Shown piece after piece: positions 56,655 to 64,000 of a DNA stretch of 64,000 bases (its first letter is position 1; every line of letters starts with the position of its first letter). The stretch comes from Laetiporus sulphureus 93-53 (taxonomy: Eukaryota > Basidiomycota > Agaricomycetes > Polyporales > Laetiporaceae). The stretch covers positions 222,271-286,270 of the forward strand of contig NW_024468520.1 in the NCBI RefSeq assembly GCF_001632365.1. The letters run 5' to 3'. Under the pieces are notes generated by a model, which worked only from the letters and a program-made list of their open reading frames with translations, was not told the origin of the DNA and ran no database searches. The position numbers and the translations under genes are program-made.

Positions 56655-59509
56655 TCACATCCTCGCCCTCTTCGCAATCCTCACGACCAAGCGAGCCTCG
56701 GTGAGAAGGTTTGCGTCATAGATATCGTCTTCATCGGTGTCATCGTCTTCCAGATCACGCTTGCGCTTTTCAGCTCTCCCATCTGAGGCAGAGAAAGGCG
56801 CAGGAACAGCGAGGACTGGATCCTGGTTTACGACATCACTGTCGGTGTCCATCTTGTCTGTGGCGTTGCCAGCGATGCCTTTAATCTGTAAGCTATCTCG
56901 CTTTCCGCGGTATCGAAGGAGCGCGCGGAGCACGCGCAGTGCATGCAACTGCGCACACTCCATCTGGAAGGTTCTCTCTGTCTCGTCTGACATGCATTTT
57001 AGAGCATGTACAGAACAAGAGAATGGATGGAGGCTCACCATCAGGACTGCTCCACGTCAAGTATTGACCGCTGCACGTCTTGAGATATGCAGGGATGCAG
57101 ACAATATCTTCTCTGGAAAGAGGCTTTTTGAACCCAATGAGCCCTGCAGACTCGCCATTGTGGTACTTCACAAATGGACGATGTCCGCTAGTGTACAGCA
57201 TTCTCATGATTTTCTATGGGAGACATCAGCTGAAATGAAGCAGGTCACCACCATCAAATGTACCTGAATGTCACTCAGGCTGATATCGTCTTGGTCGCAC
57301 TCGAACTTCAGCGACGCACCACTAACGTGAGGCATTTCCTCTTCCTGTAGGAAGAATCCTTGCTCTCCCTCGTGGATAGTCGTCTCCTTTCCCATGAACT
57401 TGAACTGCAGCTGGGGCTTCGACTGGTTCTTGTCGCTGTCTTGACCAGCAGAATTCTGCTCATCTCCCTGTGTCTTGCTCTTTTCCTTGTTGACGTCCTT
57501 TCCCTTCGTTGTCCCAGTCTGCTCTTGAGTCTCACTCGCATTACGAGAGCGTTCAAGCTTCTTCTGGGCGATCTCGTGGTTTCGTCTTTCGATAGCCGCA
57601 GCCCTGCGTCGAAGAATTTCCGCTCTCATGACCATGTCGGGGAACTCGTCTCTGTCAACCTCATCAGAATGATGATCAAGTCTGAGATATTCAGAACATA
57701 CCCCGACACAAGCAGGAGCTCGTTGCCATTCCACCTAGGACTAGCCTGAAGAAATGCGTCTCGGGAATTTCTCCCTGCATACTCGACATAGACGGCACCC
57801 TGTAGCTTGTCAGGCACCAAAATGCCCAACTCTGACTGGGAACGCACTGTGAAGTTTTTCTCCGGGAGTGGTTTCTCCAGAATGACGTGAGTCGTCTTGC
57901 CATGTTGGCCGAAGAACTGTTCCATCAGTTGCTGCATGTTTTCTGCTTCCTCTCCGAATCCTTGCTGGCAAGACGTCAGATAGCGATCAAAACATCGCGA
58001 GAAGCACGCTCACAACATAAACGCTTCGCCTCGTCAGGTCCACGTTCGGCTTCCGAAAGCGGTCGTAGCTCTCTGCTGGAATAACAAGCTTGTCGCCGAT
58101 CTCTAGCGTACGTTTGATTCGTTCAATGAGGAGCTTGGCCCTGAGGCATGAATCAGTGTGCGACGTATTGGAAGAGAAGTTACAAGGCTACTTGGCTGGG
58201 GAAATATCAGACTGCGCAGTAGCTAGAGCGCAAGTGAGTTCGATCCGAATATGTTTATACTGTTTGGCTCACTCTGTTGCGCCGGCTTAGGTTGCTCGGT
58301 CGACATTTTAATGTCTGCTGCGAAACCCATACCACGTTTCTTTCCGTTCTTCTTGTGCGCAGCATTGAACTTACGTCCCTTCGCTGCTGGCTTCGTCTTC
58401 TTCACTCGCTGATCGATACCCATGCTGTTGTTGTTCTTCTCTCGGCTGCCACTGATCCACGACACTTGTTTCGGTTTGTTGGGTACCGTCATCCTCCTGA
58501 ATGCATTGAAGCCTATTAGTCCTCGGAATCCAGGGCCACCAATGCGGCCCCTGTCGAGAGAAGCTTTCTTGCCGGTGAGACCTTTCTCCGTGATCTTCAT
58601 GTGGCAGTATGTCTCCCTAGATACAATTGGTCAGCTATGGCTACCAATCGAAACTACAACCCACTTGGTCATGATGAGTAGCTCCTGCCCATTCCACGAT
58701 GGCTTGGGATCAGCTTTTAGAAACAACTGCACAGAGAGAGGGTCCGCAAATTCAGTGAACACGGAACCCTATGAGAACATCAGATTGTGTCAGATCGGAG
58801 TGATCGCGCTATTATGACCTTGAATGCGTTGGTCTCTCTGTCCTGTCTCATACGGACGGCGTTCGTCCGGCCATAGCACTCAAAGAATCTTTCGAGATCC
58901 CGCTGCAAGCCGTCCACTTCAATGCCGAACCCTTTCTACAGCGGGAATTAGCAGCGGGACGAACAAACCTTAATTTATACTTACAGCATATACACTGCGG
59001 TCCCACGCACTGTTCTGCTGGACTTCTGTTCGCCGGCGGATGTGCGTGCCTTCCCCGTCCACTTCGAGGTGAATGCTCTGACGAAGGGTATCCACCAGCC
59101 ATTGGGGTCCCAACGGCTGGTATTTGCTCAGGCGCTTGAATGTCGCAATAGTTGCTATCGGCACCCAGTGCTCCGCGTTGGCGAAATACTAAGTCCACAT
59201 GAACCTAGTAGCATTTGAGGATTTAAATACCAACGATTGAATGCTCTGCCCACCGATCATATGGAAGGTTAGAGTCGGAAAAATAAAATTCGACTTAAGG
59301 ATGCTGGGGGTAAGGATGACCACGATACAGTATAGCAAGAATACGACCAACATACCCTGCCGCATCGCATTCAAAGCCCGCTCATTCTGGTCTTCATCAT
59401 CAATGCGAAGATTTTGGATACCATGGGTGGCACTATCGACTGCCACCGCTGTAAGTATCGCGCTTTCCATCGTTGAAGTCAACTGGGTCGAGGTCTGTTC
59501 GATGTCCAT
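56655..59509 (-). CDS. La-motif RNA-binding protein with duplicated RRM, in-frame TAG
   Basis: Twelve exons in consistent phase: 59509-59356, 59293-59254, 59204-58985, 58935-58819, 58768-58665, 58616-58273, 58222-58192, 58140-58014, 57964-57702, 57651-57264, 57213-57039, 56986-56655; 764 aa counting one internal stop. The La motif (about 44-125) has VEFYFSDSNLPYDRFMWT and EHWVPIATIATFKRL. RRM1 (about 132-212) reads RSVYAKGFG...FKGSVFTEF. A basic, NLS-like stretch follows (KKTKPAAKGRKFNAAHKK). A second, related RRM has RSVYVQGFGEEAEN and LQGAVYVEYAG. Then an Arg/Lys helix (ILRRRAAAIERRNHE) and a La-type C-terminal RRM (SLKFECDQDDISLSDIQ, PFVKYHNGESAGLIGF). La proteins bind 3' UUU-OH of pol III transcripts. 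Codon 70, within the La motif, is TAG at 59191-59189 where related proteins have Leu. Two tandem genes is the alternative reading. Confidence 0.75.
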
Positions 59510-59821
59510 TCAGACTTGCTGAAAGATCGTTCAGAACGCGAACGACGCGAACAAAGTATGTATATCAGAGAAGTCGTCCTGAGGACAAGACGATGGAGCG
59601 GTCGAAGAGAGCTCAACAAGATATACAACTCGAGAAGCTCCGGCTGGCGCCAGTCACAGACCTCGCGATCGAGTGGGCGCGGTGGAGGACTCAGACACAC
59701 GTTCCGTGGCAATATTACGAGGGAAATATTTTTTTTCGTAGAAAATTATGTACTACACATATATAGTAGAAAGTGTACGTGACAGATAACAATATGATGA
59801 GCATACCACGTAGCGAGGACA
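59510..59821. other. short intergenic region
   Basis: About 310 bp upstream of the La gene, between it and the 3' end of the next minus-strand gene. Nothing recognised. Confidence 0.5.
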
Positions 59822-60844
59822 CTAGGCACGTTTCTTCTTGGGGCTGTGCGACGGCCCGTCCTCCAGGCTTCTCTTCATGGGAGAAGCGATGAGCGAGAGC
59901 GGCTCCTCGACGACGTCGAGCTCGACGATGTCAGCGTTGAACGAGTAAACGTTGTCGATCTTCCACCGTGAGATGACGATGACGGCTTTGACAAGCGCAC
60001 CCTTCAGTGCGTGCTCGTAGTTCGGCGGTTGGATGAGGCGTTCGCTGGTGTCGTATGCGGGCAACGGTCGAGGACGGTGAGACTTCGCCCTTTCAAGTCT
60101 CGCTCGAGCGGCCTGGGCCTCGTTGGTCCTGCAAGGCCAGTTCGTTATGTTCCACTCTTCGAATGTGCAGCAGAACGTCAGCGGGGCGGTTTGCATGAGA
60201 CAGAGAATTCACTCACTCTTCCTGAACTGGGTGCCGTCTTTGGGATCGACAGTCTGAGCGCGGCGCCATCAGCGGGAATGTGCGTACGAGAGATCGACAG
60301 ATTACTTACCTCGAACATCTTGTGACGGATTTTCAGCCGGTCGCCTGCGTCCGTCAAGGAACCGTTGCTGTTCACCGGGATGTTGGTCTTGTCCTTCGAC
60401 TGCTGGACAATGGCACGCGCTCCTGTGAGTGCCTGCTGGAAGATCGCGCAGAGGCGATCATCGCGAGGGGCCGCGAGGTAGGCGGACGCTGTGTGATTCT
60501 CGAAATCTTTGCTGTTCTTGTCCCCTCCACCACCCAACCGGTGGCTCCAGTTGCTGCATGGCTGCAGCCAGAATGAACGACCGCTGATGTTACCGACGAG
60601 CCATAAAGAGACCGCCTCGTCGGCCTCAGCGTCGATGAGTACCTCGCGGCCATGTACATCTTCCCTCCACACCAGATCCTTGAGCATATCTGCATGACCG
60701 AGAAAACGCACGTCGTTTTTTTGCATCGTCGAGAATGTCAGCGAGCAACGATTTCGGAGAACTGGGCTGTTGAGTGGCGGGTGGAGGCGGCGTGGACGGT
60801 GCAGAGGGCAAGGTAGAGTCGGACAAGCGATCAGAGTCGGTCAT
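59822..60844 (-). CDS. uncharacterised protein with apparent frameshift
   Basis: Exons 60844-60310, 60253-60217, 60156-59822; about 301 aa if one base is dropped from an A7 run at 60718-60724 (minus strand). Before that run the frame reads MTDSDRLSDSTLPSAPSTPP...LLADILDDAK. After it, one frame over, comes NDVRFLGHADMLKDLVWRED. The join looks natural, so I infer a 1-nt frameshift (assembly error or mutation). If the frame is real as given, translation may start at the ATG at 60726. The middle contains LCAIFQQALTGARAIVQQSK. The C-terminus (KRSLEDGPSHSPKKKRA) looks like a nuclear localisation signal. I recognise no family. The acceptor of exon 3 is less certain than the others. Confidence 0.6.
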
Positions 60845-61097
60845 CGAGTCGAGAAGTGGTGCGTAAGTTGGGAATGGCTCACTGGAGAGGTCGGATGCCC
60901 TTATATACGTTTCGGGAAAGAAAGCGAGCGAGATTTCGAGAACGTTCGCGAGGGTGCTCGGATGTTCGGGAATGATGGCGCATAGATGGCGGGAACCATT
61001 AATCAGTGTTGGTCAGCGCAGGCTAATATCGCGCACGCACCTCGAATCCACAAGGATCTCATCTTGTAACGTTACTCCCATCTGCCCGCACTCCATT

Positions 61098-64000
61098 ATG
61101 TCTCGATACTCACGGCTGACAGTCAGCGCGATCCGCGAATCATTGGAAGATGATGGCATTCACGTACCTTGTAAGATCTGGCACAACAAGCGTGTTCTGC
61201 TTGAATGGGTTGATGGCCTGCCGACGGACGTCTGTACGAGACTTGATCGGCTCCTTGAACAGAGGACGGGATCTGCAGAACCGAACGATGGACAAGGTAG
61301 TGGAAGGAGGAGAAAAAGGGGCCGAGGAAGTGCGGGTGAGAACGAGCGTCGTGCACGTCGCAGATTAGAGAGTTCGGAACGGGAGGTGATTGGGGATGAT
61401 GCTATAGAAGGAAACAGTAGCACGTCAGCGTTCCTGAGAACGCCTTCTCCCTGGGAGCGTCAGCAGTGCCATCGAGAGTTCTATCAGGCTACATCGAACG
61501 GCGCACTGAAGATGGCTGCGTGTGCTGTTTGCGCTCGTCGACAGCGGCAGGCAGAATCGGGCATTCAAAGCATCAGACTAAACGAGCTTTCGAACAGGCA
61601 ACGGCTGGCTCCTCGACAATCCATGCCATACCACGAGTTGATCGAGGGCCTATTGCTGCTGCCTGAGGCAACACATGAAAGGGAAGGAGAGTGTGCCGTT
61701 GATGTGTGCAGGGCTTGTTTACAGGAGCTCGGCAACGAACGACATGGAGGTCTACCACCGGCATACTCTCTCACCAACAATCTATGGGTCGGAAAAGTTC
61801 CGTGGCAGCTGGCGACGCTCACGTTTCCAGAAGCACAGCTAATTGCGCTCACATACCCGAGGGTCTTCACAGTAAAGCTCTTTCCAAAAGACCCATGTGA
61901 AAATGTTCACCTGCAATCTGCACTGAAAGGGAACGTGACTAGCTTTGCTCTCAATCCTTTGTATGTCGCAGTAAGGCTCCAACATTTCTATCTATTTACT
62001 ATGTTACATAGTTTTAACTGTTTACTATATCTGTTTATTTATAGTTGGGCCTGTACATAGTAAATAGATGTATATATATAGTATAAATAGTTTTATGATG
62101 ATATAGGGCTATTGAGTGCACAATTGCTAGATTTGACAGCACAACAGTGAGCCAATTGAAAGTCATAGTGTTTAACTGCAGTCACCACTGACAGTTTATC
62201 ATCATATAGGCTCATGAACATGAGTTTCTTGTCATTTTTGTATGACATAAGATTTTCTGGTCATTTCTGGTGCAAGTGTTGACATTGAATGCTTGTTTTC
62301 TGCTCACTGTCATGTGCTTGCTGATGCAAACAGGTCCTTAAAGGCCTCAACAATCACAGAGGCTGCTCACAGTTGAGTAAAACTCCATCAAAAGACGGGA
62401 CCAAAAAAACTATATAAACTTTATATAAACTGTTTATATAACATATAGATAACTGTTTACTATATACTATTTATTTACACCTCAGGAGTGTAAATAGTAT
62501 AAATAGTTGGAGCCTTATGTCGCAGACATGGTTCAAGGAAATTTGATGCCTCGATCGCCTGCAATTCTTGCACATCTGATTGCCATTACATTCGTCGGAA
62601 AGGGACGTCTACGAAAGGAAGCCTTGCACAGAACGTATCGAGTACGACGAACCGTTGTTGCTGAGGCTCTTCGATGGCTCAAAGCACACAACAGATATTA
62701 TCATGACATCGAGATCAGTGTCGATCGACTGGACGCCCTGCCTGAAGATGATGTGCCAGATGAGCTTCTTGCGGTAACACGTCAAAATGAAGATGTTGGA
62801 ATGCTTGATGCAGAGGATGACAACTATGTTCCCTCAGAGAACAGAGAGTCAGTTGATGAAGCAGAGCGAAACGAGCTGGGTAAGTTCATCACACAGTGCA
62901 TGATTGACAAATAATTGACCAAACACATGAATTTGCAGATAACGATTCTGATGACCCTGATGTCATACCACTGCGTTACATTGCTGGTGCAGACACGGAC
63001 ATGTATGGCATCTCCTGCGATGAACTGATGTCATGGGGAGTCGAGAATTCCTGGCAAGACGGAAGGAAAGGCCAATACCTCGTGAGACACAGCAGACATC
63101 CACTTCGTGATTTTGGCCAGCCACAAAGAGGCGAGGATCAGAGAAACAATGACAACCTGTTTGAGAAGGCATTCCCAACACTGTTTCCATATGGTGTGGG
63201 AGGGATAGAAGGAGAAAGACCAGTGCGAATATCATTCATCGACCATGTCCGCTGGACTTTGCAGTATTATGACGGTCGATTTCGAAGGCATCCCTCATTT
63301 TCATTTTTGACATTTGGAATTGAGCAACGGCATCAGGCCATTAACTCAGCTCACATTCAAATCAGCCGTCATCAGTTTGACAGGGATGCTCGAATTCTGT
63401 CCAGTATCACACTGTCTAACTTGCAACGAGCGGCGAAGGAGGAATCTATGAATCACCCAATCAGCAATCCAGCAGTGTGTCTCCTCAAGAAGCATGTACA
63501 TGCAGTTGGAGGTAGAGTGATGGGATCAGATGAGGCACGATATCGTCTACGCAGCAAAATCTGGTCAACTTCAATCCATCTTTCACCACCAACATTGTGG
63601 CTCACCATCAATCCCGATGATCTGCATGATCCCATTGTCCAAATTCTCACTGGAGAACAGATCAACATGGACCAATTTAATCCATTGATAGGACCCGACA
63701 GAAATCAATGTGCATCAAATGTTGCACAGGATCCCATGGCTGCTGCGGAGTTTTTTCGATTTTTGATCAAGACAGTATTGGAGACTCTGTTTCAGATCCA
63801 CATCGTCGAGGGTGGTCAAAGGGTTATAAGCAAAATGGGTGTTCTGGGACATCTCAGTGCATATTTTGGTGTTGTTGAATCTCAAGGACGTGGAACGCTT
63901 CACCTGCACATGTTTGTTTGGCTGAAGAATGCACCATCTGCTGATGAGATGGTAAAGCTGCTGGATCAAGAGAGCTTTCGTGAACACATGAAAAATTACA
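61098..64000 (+). CDS. Helitron Rep/helicase-like protein, interrupted by a MITE, partial at window end
   Basis: Coding parts 61098-61971, then 62526-62879 after the inserted MITE, an intron 62880-62938, and 62939 to the window edge without a stop. The N-terminal region has a Cys pair (CAVCARR), matching the DUF6570-type domain seen before fungal Helitron transposases (VDVCRACLQELGNERHGGLPP). The Helitron-like N-terminal (Rep) domain follows: FPTLFPYGVGG, HQFDRDARILSSITLSNLQ, LWLTINPDDLHDP, and the HUH metal site in GRGTLHLHMFVW (His codons at 63901 and 63907). The PIF1-like helicase should lie beyond the window. Such proteins nick and unwind DNA during rolling-circle transposition. Removing the MITE and one 8-bp duplication restores a continuous frame (LYVADMVQG). 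As it stands the gene is disrupted. Confidence 0.88.
61964..61971. repeat. 8-bp target-site duplication, left copy (TGTCGCAG)
   Basis: TGTCGCAG directly precedes the MITE and is repeated at 62518-62525. Eight-base duplications are typical of hAT transposition. Confidence 0.9.
61972..62517. mobile_element. hAT-like MITE inserted in the Helitron gene
   Basis: 546 bp, AT-rich, with perfect 12-bp terminal inverted repeats (TAAGGCTCCAAC / GTTGGAGCCTTA) and an 8-bp target duplication TGTCGCAG on both sides. There is no coding capacity. Sub-terminal AT-rich motifs such as CTGTTTACTATA and TATTTATTTA recur near both ends and could be transposase-binding repeats. Ends and duplication are unambiguous. 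hAT is inferred from the 8-bp duplication; no transposase is present to confirm it. Confidence 0.92.
62518..62525. repeat. 8-bp target-site duplication, right copy (TGTCGCAG)
   Basis: Exact copy of 61964-61971, abutting the right terminal inverted repeat. Confidence 0.9.

Noticed and set aside
60716..60726. Programmed -1 ribosomal frameshift at the A7 run
   Set aside because: A -1 shift leads into the wrong frame; the conserved-looking frame is the +1 frame, so the classical slippery-site model does not fit.
61961..62525. The inserted element as an ordinary intron
   Set aside because: Perfect terminal inverted repeats plus an exact 8-bp duplication mark a transposon, and the GTATGT/CGCAG join is out of frame.

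Overview
The window is nuclear DNA from a filamentous basidiomycete, most likely an Agaricomycete (polypore-like; the order is an inference). Genes are cut by many short introns, mostly 44-75 nt, with CTNAC-like branch points and GTRNGT...YAG borders. The content is typical of mushroom-forming fungi: a 7-TM receptor-like protein, a sesquiterpene synthase, an F-box/LRR protein, fungal LTR elements and a Helitron. Exon borders were worked out by hand from splice signals, reading phase and family conservation.

Layout. 1-15 kb: a Swi5/Ace2-like C2H2 factor (+), PEX5 peroxisomal import receptor (-), divergent CDC26 APC/C subunit (-) and PRA1/YIP3 (+), the Ert1/AcuK zinc-cluster PAS regulator (-), and an unrecognised 224-aa gene (+). 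15.06-19.77 kb: a complete LTR retrotransposon with 5-bp target duplication that carries only a gag gene and appears to use Tf1-like self-priming. 20.6-31 kb: mitochondrial-type glutamine methyltransferase MTQ1 (+), ACR3 arsenite efflux permease (-), a short-chain dehydrogenase with 11 exons (+), a gene-poor stretch, and an FAD/NAD(P)-binding oxidoreductase (+). 31-34 kb is gene-poor. 34-42 kb: nuclear FKBP prolyl isomerase FPR3/4 (-) divergent from Arp2/3 subunit ARPC4 (+), FIT2/SCS3-type lipid-droplet protein (+), HEM2 (-), F-box/LRR protein (-). 42-54 kb: 7-TM protein (+), a possible 50-aa secreted peptide (+), a membrane-anchored Ubl-BAG co-chaperone (-), Pbs2-type MAPKK (+), GOT1 (+). 54.7-64 kb: sesquiterpene synthase (+), a La-type RNA-binding protein with duplicated RRM and an in-frame stop (-), an unrecognised nuclear-looking protein with an apparent frameshift (-), and a Helitron Rep/helicase gene (+) split by a 546-bp hAT-like MITE and running off the window.

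Most genes are unlinked housekeeping genes with no clear cluster. PEX5 and Ert1 lie close together and both bear on growth on non-fermentable or fatty carbon, but nothing in the sequence shows co-regulation. The most unusual content is the mobile DNA (gag-only self-primed LTR element; nested MITE in Helitron), the duplicated La gene, and several microexons (7, 19 and 20 nt) that carry conserved residues.
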